From Methylumidiphilus sp963753955 (GTDB lineage: Bacteria > Pseudomonadota > Gammaproteobacteria > Methylococcales > Methylococcaceae): DNA of 64,000 nucleotides. The position numbers and the translations under genes are program-made. Positions 19,398 through 27,619 of the stretch are shown one piece after another. Under the pieces are notes generated by a model. That model searched no databases. It worked only from the letters and a program-made list of their open reading frames with translations, and was not told where the DNA came from. Position 1 is the first letter of the stretch, and every line of letters starts with the position of its first letter. The stretch is taken from assembly GCA_963753955.1 (NCBI GenBank), contig CAVWEM010000020.1, forward strand, positions 81,357-145,356. The letters are read 5' to 3'.

Positions 19398-20669
19398 TTA
19401 TCCAAAACTATCCGCTGTGATATTTTCCCGCCAACTTCTGGCGAACTCCGCTTCTTGCCCACGGTCTGCGTCCACCGGGCTGTCGCCGCCACCCGTGGCG
19501 ACCAGTTGCCGTTCGGTGACGGAATATTCGTAAACCCCGTTGACTGAGATGGCGTAATTGGGAGCCAGGAAGCTGTAGCAGTGGTTGATCAGCGAAGGCG
19601 GACTGGGCTGGCGTCCATTGAGCAGGTCGATGATCGCCGCCGCGCAGATCTTGGCCTGAGAGTTGGCCGAGAAGGCTGATTTTGGCATCGGCGTGGCGAC
19701 ACAGGAGTCACCGATGATATGGATGTTCGGAATCTGGGTGGATTCGAAGCTATGAGGATCCACCGGACACCAGCCCGAATGGTCGGCCAGTTCAGTCTTG
19801 CGCGCCAGCCAACCGGCCTTCTGCGGTGGAATGATGTTAAGCACGTCGGCGCGATGGTTGTTGAACTCGGTGGCGACGATGCGCTTCTTGGCATCGACAT
19901 GGTCGATCTGGCCTTCTTTTTCCGCAGATACCCATTCCACCATGCCTGGATAAAGATCCTGCCAGCCTTTGAGGAATAGCGCCTGCTTGGAGAACTGAGT
20001 TTTGGCGTCGAGGATGATGACCTTGGATTTCGGCTTGTGCTGCCGCAGGTAATGGGCGATCAGTGAGGCGCGCTCATAAGGGCCGGGAGGGCAGCGGTAT
20101 GGGCTGGCGGGGGCAGTGATGAGTACGACCCCGCCGTTGTCCATGGCCTTGAGCTGGTTCAGCAGCAGCGTGGTTTGCTTGCCGGCCCGCCAGGCGTGAG
20201 GGACAGACTTGCTGGCCTTCAGGTCGTAGCCTTCGATGGCGTCGTATCTCATGTCCACTCCAGGGGAAAGCACCAGACGGTCGTAAAGGATTCCCGTGCC
20301 GTCTTTCAATTCGATGATGCGCTTTTGTGGATTGATTTCCACCGCCTTAGCGTGGACCAGATTGATGCCGTGGTGGGTTCGCAGCCCTTCCAGGGGGTGG
20401 CGCAGACTATCCATATCGTGCCAGCCGGCAATCACCTCGTTGGATCCGGGGCAGGAGAGGTAGGTTTTTCTCTTCTCGATCAAAGTGACGTCGAGGGAGG
20501 GATCGAAAAGCTTGAGGTATTTGGCCGCGGTGGCACCGCCGTAACCTCCGCCGATGACGACAACTTTGGCGATGGTGCCTTTGCGGGGCGCGGTGGCACA
20601 GCCGACGAGGCCCAATGTCCAGGCCGTTCCGGCCATTCTCAAGAAAGTTCTGCGGGTAGTGCCTGTCAT
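19398..20669 (-). CDS. fccB: Flavocytochrome c sulfide dehydrogenase flavoprotein subunit
   Basis: An FAD protein of the FccB family, exported by Tat (TTRRTFLRMAG) and acting in the periplasm to oxidise sulfide, passing electrons to the cytochrome subunit. Seen: FAD motif VVVIGGGYGGATAAKYL, and the two redox Cys regions YRCPPGPYER and GWCPVDPHSFES, the C-terminal FAD stretch IGDSCVATPMPKSAFSAN. The product is 423 residues from the Tat start; an in-frame upstream start was rejected because it would run into fccA. It follows the cytochrome gene by 7 nt. Confidence 0.92.
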   Translation of the reverse strand: MTGTTRRTFLRMAGTAWTLGLVGCATAPRKGTIAKVVVIGGGYGGATAAKYLKLFDPSLDVTLIEKRKTYLSCPGSNEVIAGWHDMDSLRHPLEGLRTHHGINLVHAKAVEINPQKRIIELKDGTGILYDRLVLSPGVDMRYDAIEGYDLKASKSVPHAWRAGKQTTLLLNQLKAMDNGGVVLITAPASPYRCPPGPYERASLIAHYLRQHKPKSKVIILDAKTQFSKQALFLKGWQDLYPGMVEWVSAEKEGQIDHVDAKKRIVATEFNNHRADVLNIIPPQKAGWLARKTELADHSGWCPVDPHSFESTQIPNIHIIGDSCVATPMPKSAFSANSQAKICAAAIIDLLNGRQPSPPSLINHCYSFLAPNYAISVNGVYEYSVTERQLVATGGGDSPVDADRGQEAEFARSWRENITADSFG

Positions 20670-20676
20670 GGTGGGC

Positions 20677-20982
20677 CTATTGATTCTTGAAGAATTGTGC
20701 CATCGCCACGAAGTCTTCATTGGTGTAAGCGCGGGCGATGCGGTTCATGACGGAGGAGACGCGCTGCCCTGACTTAAAGTCGCGCATCATGGCGATGAAT
20801 TCCTCTTCGGGCTTGTTGGCGATGGCAGGTGTCGGCGCTAGGCTGTGGCCGTAGGTTCCATGGCAGCCGGCGCAGGCATGGGCCAGACGGCCGACATCCG
20901 GGCGGCGGGCGGCGGGTTCGGTCGCTTCCACGGCGCTTATCGTCAGCATCCCGGTAAGCAATAGGATCGTTTTGTTCTTCAT
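20677..20982 (-). CDS. fccA: Cytochrome c subunit of sulfide dehydrogenase
   Basis: A 101-residue periplasmic c-type cytochrome with signal peptide and one haem site CAGCH; the Met ligand is probably in the C-terminal half (SSVMNRIARAYT). Directly upstream of fccB on the same strand, so a two-gene operon for sulfide oxidation. Single-haem, short FccA forms are common outside phototrophs. The gene starts 379 bp from pmoC, divergent to it. Confidence 0.88.
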   Translation of the reverse strand: MKNKTILLLTGMLTISAVEATEPAARRPDVGRLAHACAGCHGTYGHSLAPTPAIANKPEEEFIAMMRDFKSGQRVSSVMNRIARAYTNEDFVAMAQFFKNQ

Positions 20983-21361
20983 TCGGTCGGGCCGGTGTGT
21001 TGGGCCATTGTATGGGTTCCTCGTGGCGGTACCAGGTCAGACCTCAGACATGGTGCCGTCAGCTAGGTTCAGAGCATCGGGAAAAAGGGTTACGCCCGTC
21101 TAAGTGTATAAATCCACAGGCTTCAGGACAAGGCCAAACCATCGACAAGGTTGATGGTGGCGGTTCGACAACAAAAATTTGTGTTTGTGCCTCATTGACA
21201 AGCAAAGGGGGGTGTGACAAAGTGTCGCACACCAAGGGAGCCGGGACTGGCATTCCAAATGCCGGGAAGGGTTGATCTTAGGAAATATAACAACTGTGAA
21301 CTCGTAGGCGATGTGTTTCCGCTAGATGGCGGTCGTATCGTCCAACATTTTGGAGGTAAAA
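20983..21361. other. Divergent regulatory region fccAB / pmoCAB
   Basis: No gene is seen. The 379 bp carry the pmo promoter described separately and a long transcribed leader before pmoC with the strong ribosome site GGAGG at 21352-21356. A second inverted repeat, ACCATC/GATGGT, lies at 21138-21158 upstream of the -35 box and could be an operator. Confidence 0.55.
21195..21233 (+). promoter_or_regulatory. Candidate sigma-70 promoter of pmoCAB with overlapping inverted repeat
   Basis: A perfect -35 hexamer TTGACA (21195-21200), a 17-bp spacer and a weak -10, CAAAGT (21218-21223). The -10 lies inside the imperfect inverted repeat GGTGTG..CACACC (21211-21233), so a protein bound there would compete with RNA polymerase. 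The predicted transcript has a leader of about 130 nt. Proposed from sequence only. Confidence 0.5.
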
Positions 21362-22141
21362 ATGGCTGCAACAACAATTGGTGGCGCTGTCGCCCAAGAC
21401 AAGCCGCTGCTCGACACGAAGTGGCTGGCGTTCGCGTTCACGATCTACACCGTGTTCTACGCGTGGGTCCGCTGGTACGAGGGCGTGTACGGCTGGGCGG
21501 CGGGCCTGGACTCGTTCGCGCCGGAGTTCGAGACGTACTGGATGAACTTCCTGTACATCGAGATCGTCCTTGAGATCGTCACCGCCTCGATCCTGTGGGG
21601 CTACATCTGGAAGACCCGCGACCGCAACCTGGCCGCGATCACCCCGCGCGAGGAGCTGCGCCGCAACGTGACCCACCTGGTGTGGCTGTTCGCCTACGCG
21701 TGGGCCATCTACTGGGGCGCCTCCTACTTCACCGAGCAGGACGGCACCTGGCACCAGACGATCGTGCGCGACACCGACTTCACGCCGTCGCACATCATCG
21801 AGTTCTACCTGAGCTACCCGATCTACATCATCACCGGCGGCGGCGCGTTCCTGTACGCGAAGACCCGCCTGCCGTTCTGGTCGGAAGGGCTGTCCCTGCC
21901 GTACCTGATCGCGGTGACCGGCCCGTTCATGATCCTGCCGAACGTCGGCCTGAACGAGTGGGGCCACACCTTCTGGTTCATGGAGGAGCTGTTCGTCGCC
22001 CCGCTGCACTACGGCTTCGTGATCTTCGGCTGGCTGGCGCTGGCCATCATGGGCGTGCTGCTGCAGGTGTTCGCCAGCTTCTCCAACCTGATTGGCAAGG
22101 AGCTGTGCGAAGCGGTTGATCAGGGTCTGATCAGCAAGTAA
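21362..22141 (+). CDS. pmoC: Particulate methane monooxygenase subunit C
   Basis: Membrane subunit of copper-dependent pMMO, which oxidises methane to methanol in the intracytoplasmic membranes. 259 residues, the Methylococcus length. The ligands of the CuC site are Asp127, His131 and His144 (in EQDGTWHQ and TPSHIIEFY), and of the neighbouring CuD site Asn198, His202 and His216 (GLNEWGHTF, PLHYGF), matching the known positions after a 29-residue offset. Start MAATTIGGAV follows GGAGGTAAAA; an in-frame upstream ATG was rejected. Codons end almost always in C or G, a strong expression bias. First gene of pmoCAB. Confidence 0.98.
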   Translation: MAATTIGGAVAQDKPLLDTKWLAFAFTIYTVFYAWVRWYEGVYGWAAGLDSFAPEFETYWMNFLYIEIVLEIVTASILWGYIWKTRDRNLAAITPREELRRNVTHLVWLFAYAWAIYWGASYFTEQDGTWHQTIVRDTDFTPSHIIEFYLSYPIYIITGGGAFLYAKTRLPFWSEGLSLPYLIAVTGPFMILPNVGLNEWGHTFWFMEELFVAPLHYGFVIFGWLALAIMGVLLQVFASFSNLIGKELCEAVDQGLISK

Positions 22142-22260
22142 GGTCCGGTTGCGGGCCTGGCGGCGGGCGACCCCGCCGGGTCCGGATCCAGGCAAACGTT
22201 GGCGGGCCGTCTTGGCGGACCTGCCGAAAATGATAATAATGCGACAATTGGAGGTAACTC

Positions 22261-23004
22261 ATGAGCGCACTTCAGTCTGCGGCTAATTCACGAGCCGAAG
22301 CAGTAAAAGTTTCACGCATCGTCGACTATTTGGGCCTGTTCATCGTCTTCATGGTGATCACCGGCTCATACCACATCCACGCGATGCTCACCATGGGCGA
22401 CTGGGACTTCTGGGTCGACTGGAAGGACCGCCGCCTGTGGGTTACCGTGGTTCCGATCGTGCTGATCACCTTCCCGGCCGCGCTGCAAGTGCTGCTGTGG
22501 GAGCGCCTGCGCCTGCCTTGGGGCGCCACGCTGTGCGTGCTGGGCCTGCTGTTCGGCGAGTGGATCAACCGCTACTTCAACTTCTGGGGCTGGACCTACT
22601 TCCCCATCACGCTGTGCTTCCCGTCGCAGATCGTGCCGGGAGCCATCCTGCTCGACGTCGTCCTGCTGATGAGCGGCAGCTACCTGCTGACCGCCATCGT
22701 CGGCGGCATGGCGTGGGGCCTGATCTTCTACCCGGGCAACTGGCCGGTGATTGCCCCGTACCACGTGCCGGTCGAATACAACGGCATGCTGCTGTCGATT
22801 GCCGACCTGCTGGGCTACAACTATGTCCGTACCGGCACCCCCGAGTACATCCGCATGGTTGAGAAGGGCACCCTGCGTACCTTCGGTAAGGACGTGGCGC
22901 CTGTGTCCGCGTTCTTCTCCGCGTTCATGTCCATCCTGATCTACTTCATGTGGCACTTTGTCGGCCGTTGGTTCTCCACCGTCCGCTTCCTGAAGGCCAC
23001 CTAG
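22261..23004 (+). CDS. pmoA: Particulate methane monooxygenase subunit A
   Basis: The 27-kDa membrane subunit used as the marker gene of methanotrophs; 247 residues, full length. The DNA contains an exact match to the A189f primer region (GGCGACTGGGACTTCTGG, coding GDWDFW) and a near match to mb661. Several transmembrane helices; conserved FGEWINRYFNFWGW and HVPVEYNG. GGAGG ribosome site 6 nt before ATG. It is separated from pmoC by a 119-bp spacer with GC-rich hairpins, a common feature that sets the subunit mRNA ratios. The sequence fits type I (gammaproteobacterial) PmoA rather than AmoA. Confidence 0.98.
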   Translation: MSALQSAANSRAEAVKVSRIVDYLGLFIVFMVITGSYHIHAMLTMGDWDFWVDWKDRRLWVTVVPIVLITFPAALQVLLWERLRLPWGATLCVLGLLFGEWINRYFNFWGWTYFPITLCFPSQIVPGAILLDVVLLMSGSYLLTAIVGGMAWGLIFYPGNWPVIAPYHVPVEYNGMLLSIADLLGYNYVRTGTPEYIRMVEKGTLRTFGKDVAPVSAFFSAFMSILIYFMWHFVGRWFSTVRFLKAT

Positions 23005-23155
23005 CCGTAGGCGGGTTGTAGAAGGCCGGGGCGCGGTGTGCGCACCCTCCCGGGAAGAGCAAGAAGACAGAGCCTGAGCCCGCCGGGCGCGGCGTCCCCG
23101 AGGGGGTGCGGTCCGCGGGCGGAAAAAAAACGAACAACTCGAAAGAGGAGGAACT

Positions 23156-24403
23156 ATGAAAGTACTTAAAGACAGGATCGCCCACTGGTCCTTGGTCGGC
23201 TTGTTGCTGGCGTTTGCCGCGACGAGCTTCTACGCACCGAGCGCTTCGGCCCACGGTGAAAAGTCGCAGGCGGCCTTCATGCGCATGCGCACCATCCACT
23301 GGTTCGACCTGCACTGGTCGAAAGAGAAGGTGGCGGTCAACGAGAACGTCGAGATCACTGGCAAGTTCCACGTGTTTGAAGGATGGCCCGAGTCGGTCCG
23401 CGAGCCGAACGTCGCGTTCCTCAACATCGGCATCCCCGGCCCCGTGTTCATCCGCAAGGAATCGTACATCGGCGGCCAGCTGGTGCCGCGTTCGGTCCGT
23501 CTGGAAATCGGCAAGACCTACGAGTTCCGCGTGGTGCTGAAGGCCCGCCGCCCCGGCGACTGGCACGTCCACACCATGATGAACGTCGAAGGCGGCGGCC
23601 CGATCATCGGGCCCGGCAAGTGGATCACCATCGAAGGCGGCAAGTTCAGCGACTTCAAGAACCCGGTGACCACCCTGACCGGCCAGACCATCGACCTGGA
23701 GACCTACCAGGAGGGCAACATCGCCTTCTGGCACGTGTTCTGGGCCGCGTTCGGCCTGGCGTGGATCCTCTACTGGGTGCGCCGTCCGGTGTTCCTGCCG
23801 CGCTACCTGCTGGCCGAGGCCTGCCGCGCCGACGAGCTCGTCTCCGCGACCGACAAGAAGGTGGGCATCGCCTTCGCCGCCGCCACGATCCTGATCGTGG
23901 TCACGTCGATGGGCGCCGCCAACAGCAAGTACCCGATCACCATCCCGCTGCAGGCAGGCACGATGCGCGGCATGAAACCGATCGAGGAGAAGAAGTCCAC
24001 GGTGGCCGTGAAGGTCGAGGACGCCACCTACCGTGTGCCCGGCCGCGCCATGCGCATGAAGCTGACCATCACCAACAATGGCAACAGCCCGGTGCGCCTG
24101 GGCGAGTTCTACACCGCCTCGGTCCGCTTCCTGGACTCCAGCGTGTTCAAGGACACGACCGGCTATCCTGAGGACCTGCTGGCCGAGGACGGCCTGAGCG
24201 TCAGCGACAACTCGCCGCTGGCCCCGGGCGAGACCCGCACCGTCGAGGTTACCGCCTCCGACGCGGCCTGGGAAGTGTACCGTCTGTCCGACATCATCTA
24301 CGATCCGGACAGCCGCTTCGCCGGCCTGCTGTTCTTCTTCGACGCCTCCGGCAACCGCATCATCCAGCAGATCGATGCGCCGCTGATCCCGTCCTTCATC
24401 TAA
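23156..24403 (+). CDS. pmoB: Particulate methane monooxygenase subunit B
   Basis: The largely periplasmic pMMO subunit with two cupredoxin domains, 415 residues. After a 32-residue signal peptide (cleavage ASA|HGEK), His33 becomes the amino-terminal copper ligand; His137 and His139 (DWHVHTMM) complete the CuB site. His48 and His72 of the bis-His site are also present. Two TM helices (about 185-205 and 235-255) connect the cupredoxin halves. AGAGGAGG precedes the ATG. Last gene of the operon; a strong terminator follows 45 nt after its stop. Confidence 0.98.
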   Translation: MKVLKDRIAHWSLVGLLLAFAATSFYAPSASAHGEKSQAAFMRMRTIHWFDLHWSKEKVAVNENVEITGKFHVFEGWPESVREPNVAFLNIGIPGPVFIRKESYIGGQLVPRSVRLEIGKTYEFRVVLKARRPGDWHVHTMMNVEGGGPIIGPGKWITIEGGKFSDFKNPVTTLTGQTIDLETYQEGNIAFWHVFWAAFGLAWILYWVRRPVFLPRYLLAEACRADELVSATDKKVGIAFAAATILIVVTSMGAANSKYPITIPLQAGTMRGMKPIEEKKSTVAVKVEDATYRVPGRAMRMKLTITNNGNSPVRLGEFYTASVRFLDSSVFKDTTGYPEDLLAEDGLSVSDNSPLAPGETRTVEVTASDAAWEVYRLSDIIYDPDSRFAGLLFFFDASGNRIIQQIDAPLIPSFI

Positions 24404-24448
24404 GAGGGCCGGACGCGGCCGCGCCTGCGGGCGCGGCCGCCCAGCGCG

Positions 24449-24484
24449 AAGACCCCCTCCGGGAAACCGGCGGGGGTCTTTTTT
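24449..24484 (+). terminator. Intrinsic terminator of pmoCAB
   Basis: AAGACCCCC pairs with GGGGGTCTT around a partly paired loop (TCCGGGAAACCGG), followed by six T. A textbook rho-independent terminator directly after pmoB. Confidence 0.9.
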
Positions 24485-24510
24485 ATGCCTTTGATGATCT
24501 GGGGTTACCC

Positions 24511-24537
24511 AAAAAAAGACCCGCCAATCGGCGGGTC
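24511..24537 (-). terminator. Leftward intrinsic terminator facing pmoB
   Basis: On the minus strand GACCCGCC-GATT-GGCGGGTC is followed by seven T. It would stop transcripts running leftward toward pmoB, although no recognised minus-strand gene lies between it and the rhlE gene. Confidence 0.65.
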
Positions 24538-24580
24538 ACTCGCAGTCTTGCGCGAAGAGTCCAGAGGAGGAACTGTTCCT

Positions 24581-24700
24581 ATGACTGGGGCATTAAAAGC
24601 AAGTTCCTTCCCGCTTTTTGAGGATAGGCAGGAATTTCACGGCAATTCGGCTAAGAATTGCCGGTACACTCTATCTGCGCTGGTAAGCAAGGAGGGTTAG
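24581..24700 (+). CDS. Possible 39-residue small protein
   Basis: A frame of 39 codons starting MTGALKASSF, with AGGAGG eleven bases ahead of the ATG. The product has no recognisable motif and ends LVSKEG. It lies in the gap between pmoB and a lipoprotein gene, and a hairpin falls inside it. Could be chance. Confidence 0.25.
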   Translation: MTGALKASSFPLFEDRQEFHGNSAKNCRYTLSALVSKEG

Positions 24701-24897
24701 CCTGCATAATAAACAGCTTTTCGGCGGACTTGCGGACACTTTCGGCCATCTTCAGGGAACAGCCCTTGAGTCGGCGAGTCATAGCAAAGGCTTTGCCATT
24801 GTTGGCCGACCCATGGCTCTTGCTGCGGCACAAAGGGCGACAAACGCAGGTCTCCGCTGCCGTTCACTTGATAATAATGTCCATCTAGGTTGATTCG

Positions 24898-25302
24898 ATG
24901 AAGAAAATTATGACCGTTTTGGTTGCCGCCTTGCTGCTTTACGCTTGCGGCAATAGCAAGCAACAACAGGATCTCAAACAGATTCTCACTGAAAAATTCA
25001 AGGACGATTCCGATTTGAAGGATTACAAGCTAAAACCCGAAGACATCGCCGAATGCGTGGTTGCGAACATTTCGCAAGACGCTCCAGCGATTCCAGGCGA
25101 CCCCAAACGCGAACGCTACTTTGCCGCATTCACCAAGTTTGCTGCCGTCAAATCACCTGCTGAGTTAGAGCGGGCTGTTAAGGAGTACCAGGATGTATTC
25201 GGGGGCGTCAAGGAAGCCTATGCCGCCGCGAATACTGTGACCGATCACATCATGAGTTGCATGGGGCAGGCAATTGAGAAAGCAGCCCCTGCCGCTGAAT
25301 AA
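24898..25302 (+). CDS. Small lipoprotein of unknown function
   Basis: 134 residues with a lipoprotein signal (MKKIMTVLVAALLLYAC, lipobox LYAC) and a mostly helical mature part. Two further Cys (EDIAECVVAN and MSCMGQA) may form a disulfide. The tail is Ala-rich. I do not recognise the family. It is convergent with the rhlE gene and not obviously in an operon. Confidence 0.7.
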   Translation: MKKIMTVLVAALLLYACGNSKQQQDLKQILTEKFKDDSDLKDYKLKPEDIAECVVANISQDAPAIPGDPKRERYFAAFTKFAAVKSPAELERAVKEYQDVFGGVKEAYAAANTVTDHIMSCMGQAIEKAAPAAE

Positions 25303-25313
25303 GCCGGTTTTAT

Positions 25314-25424
25314 CCCTGCGGAAGAACGCAGGGCGTCGCAACGCCCGGCAAAATAAGTCTGTCCCGCTCTGATCCGGGTATGCGCCGAAGGGCATTATCC
25401 GGTAGGTGGAAACCACCTGCCGGG
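25314..25424. repeat. Cluster of three hairpins between convergent genes
   Basis: CTGCG/CGCAG, GGGCGT/ACGCCC and the strong CCGGTAGGTGG-AAA-CCACCTGCCGG (25399-25423) follow one another between the lipoprotein and rhlE. They probably act as a two-way terminator; the third, flanked by ATTAT/GTAAT, may be a repetitive extragenic palindrome. Confidence 0.5.
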
Positions 25425-25434
25425 TAATGAGGCG

Positions 25435-26724
25435 TTAGCGTCGCCCTTGTCTGCCGCCGGAATCGTTGCCGCGTCCCCGTGCGGGTGCGGCCTGGGGGTT
25501 GCGGCGTGGCGCGCTCTCGCTTGTGCGGCGGGCGTTGCGCGGCGAGGCCACGCGGGGCGGGTTGGGGTTGCGTGTGTCCAGTGAGAAGTTCGTCTCGAAA
25601 CCTGGCGCGACGACTCTGGCAATGTCCTTCTTCAGCAGCCGCTCGATGGCGGTCAGCAGTTTTATCTCTTCTTGGCAAACTAGGGACAAGGCCTCGCCTG
25701 TGGCACCGGCCCGACCGGTGCGTCCGATGCGATGGATATAGTCTTCCGGCACATTGGGCAGTTCGAAGTTGACCACATGGGGCAACTGGTCGATATCCAG
25801 CCCGCGTGCGGCGATGTCGGTCGCCACCAACACCGCTATCTTGCCGTTCTTGAAATTTGCCAGAGCCAGCGTGCGGGCCCCTTGGCTCTTGTTGCCGTGT
25901 AGCACGCCAGTGTCGATGCCGTCGTGTTCCAACTGCCGGGCTAGCCGGTCAGCGCCATGCTTGGTGCGCACGAACACCAGCACTTGTTTCCATTGGCCGC
26001 TGCCCACTAGGTAGGAGAGCAGTTCGCGCTTGCGATCCTTTTCGACCACATAAACGACCTGGCTGACTAACTCGGCTGCCGCGTTGCGGCGGGCGACTTC
26101 GACTTCCACCGGCGCATGGAGAATCTGGCTAGACAGGCTGCGGATCTCGTCGGAGAAGGTGGCGGAGAACAGCAGGTTCTGCCGCTTGTGGGGAAGCAGC
26201 TTGATGATCCTACGCACATCGTGGATGAAGCCCATGTCCAACATGCGGTCGGCCTCGTCCAACACCAGGATTTCCACACGGGAAAGATCCAGCGCCCGCT
26301 GGCCGACCAGATCCAGCAGCCGCCCCGGCGTCGCCACTAGGATGTCCATGCCTTTGCGCAGGCGGTCAATTTGCGGGCTGATGCCCACTCCCCCGAACAC
26401 CACGGCGGAGCGCAGGGGCAGGTATTTGCCGTAAGTCACCACGCTTTCATGGATCTGGGCCGCCAGCTCGCGGGTGGGTGTCAACACTAGCGCCCGCACC
26501 ATGCGTTTCGCGCCGGGGGCGGTCGGGGTTTCGTTGAGCAGTTGCAGCAACGGCAGGGTAAAACCAGCGGTCTTGCCGGTGCCGGTTTGCGCCCCGGCCA
26601 GCAAGTCCTTGCCTGCCAGCACGACGGGAATGGCTTGTTTTTGCACCGGGGTGGGACGTTCGTAGCCTTGGTCGGAAACGGCGCGCAGCAGTTCGGCACT
26701 CAGGCCGAGTTGGGGAAAAGACAT
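25435..26724 (-). CDS. rhlE: DEAD-box ATP-dependent RNA helicase, RhlE type
   Basis: 429 residues. All helicase motifs are present: Q motif (FPQLGLSAELLRAVSDQGY with PTPVQKQAIP), GAQTGTGKTAGF, PTRELAAQI, VLDEADRMLDMGF, SAT in FSATFSDEI, DIAARGLDI and HRIGRTGRAG. The C-terminal 45 residues are Arg/Pro/Gly-rich with RG repeats, an RNA-binding tail typical of RhlE. Acts in ribosome assembly and mRNA decay. Single gene; next gene upstream lies about 190 bp away. Confidence 0.92.
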   Translation of the reverse strand: MSFPQLGLSAELLRAVSDQGYERPTPVQKQAIPVVLAGKDLLAGAQTGTGKTAGFTLPLLQLLNETPTAPGAKRMVRALVLTPTRELAAQIHESVVTYGKYLPLRSAVVFGGVGISPQIDRLRKGMDILVATPGRLLDLVGQRALDLSRVEILVLDEADRMLDMGFIHDVRRIIKLLPHKRQNLLFSATFSDEIRSLSSQILHAPVEVEVARRNAAAELVSQVVYVVEKDRKRELLSYLVGSGQWKQVLVFVRTKHGADRLARQLEHDGIDTGVLHGNKSQGARTLALANFKNGKIAVLVATDIAARGLDIDQLPHVVNFELPNVPEDYIHRIGRTGRAGATGEALSLVCQEEIKLLTAIERLLKKDIARVVAPGFETNFSLDTRNPNPPRVASPRNARRTSESAPRRNPQAAPARGRGNDSGGRQGRR

Positions 26725-26913
26725 TAATCACCTTGGATAAAAAGTAAAACGCGCCTGCCGGAATGGTTTCCGGGCCGATCCAGACGGAGGGGCAACGCAA
26801 CGGGTTCGCCGCTTGGGGAATGTAACCGCGAGGGAGGAAAGCGCCGATAGGCCGGCGGGAAGATGTGGCAGTATAGCCTAAAAGCATGAAAGACAGGCGA
26901 TTTTTTCCATGGA

Positions 26914-27615
26914 TTATCGATATCTACCACGCTGATAGAGGATTTCGAAATAATCAAGCAGCCGGCCAGCCGGATTTTCTGGCAACAAGCGCCAAGCGGC
27001 ATAGGCGGCAAAGCCCAGAAACAAAACCCCGCTTAACCGGTGCAGCCAGTGCAAGGGCATGCGCCGCAGCAAGGCTCGCCCGGTCCACACGCCCAGCATC
27101 GAAGTCATCGACAAGGCCAAGGTTCCGCCCAACCAGACAGGTATGGGTGGCAGGGATGCGCCCAGCCCGGCCACAGCCAGTTGGGTTTTGTCGCCGAATT
27201 CGGCGGTGAAAATCAACAGGAAGGTCGTCACGAACACACCGTGCCCGCTTTTCTCTTTCAATTCGCCGTCTTCGTCTTCCTGCTGAGTCAGCAAGGCGCG
27301 CAGGCCAAAACCGGTGAACAACACTACCACCGCTGTCCCCACCGCCCATTCCGGCACCCAACGCGCCGCCGCCGCGCCAAACAGTACGGCGGCGAGATTG
27401 AGCAAGGCAAAGGCGGCGCTCGCCCCCAGCACCACCGGCAAGGTTTTGTGCCTCGCCGCCAGGGTCATGCACACCAGTTGGCTCTTGTCGCCGATTTCGG
27501 CAGCGGCAATCAGGCCAAAGCTGCTGGCCGAGACCGTGGCCCATTGGGTCAACGCCTGTGAGGGCCTGGCCTTTGCCAGCAAACTAGGCCAATCAATGGA
27601 CAGCAGGCAGGACAT
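26914..27615 (-). CDS. TMEM165/GDT1 family (UPF0016) Mn2+ exporter
   Basis: A 233-residue membrane protein with two copies of the family signature E-x-G-D-K-(S/T)-Q: EIGDKSQL and EFGDKTQL, each starting a bundle of three TM helices. Bacterial members export manganese (MneA), others move Ca2+. A charged loop (QQEDEDGELKEK) separates the halves. Start MSCLLSIDWP was picked because a longer frame would overlap the ZIP gene upstream. It follows that ZIP transporter by 4 nt, so the pair is co-transcribed. Confidence 0.88.
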   Translation of the reverse strand: MSCLLSIDWPSLLAKARPSQALTQWATVSASSFGLIAAAEIGDKSQLVCMTLAARHKTLPVVLGASAAFALLNLAAVLFGAAAARWVPEWAVGTAVVVLFTGFGLRALLTQQEDEDGELKEKSGHGVFVTTFLLIFTAEFGDKTQLAVAGLGASLPPIPVWLGGTLALSMTSMLGVWTGRALLRRMPLHWLHRLSGVLFLGFAAYAAWRLLPENPAGRLLDYFEILYQRGRYR

Positions 27616-27619
27616 GGAG

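Larger units (their letters stand above)
24404..24897. other. Intergenic region downstream of pmoB
   Basis: This 494-bp stretch holds the pmo terminator, a leftward terminator, a possible short gene and a 9-bp hairpin (CGGCAATTC / GAATTGCCG, 24640-24663). From 24,660 to 24,890 open frames run on both strands without known products; a decayed gene or a small RNA are both possible. Confidence 0.45.

Noticed and set aside
21278..23734. Long minus-strand open frames opposite pmoC, pmoA and pmoB
   Set aside because: They follow from the G/C-ending codons of pmo; translations are low-complexity (Asp/Arg/Gln/Val-rich) with no ribosome sites.
24697..24966. Minus-strand open frame of 89 codons beside the lipoprotein
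   Set aside because: It overlaps the start of the clearer lipoprotein gene and resembles no family I know. Kept only as a remark in the gap entry.
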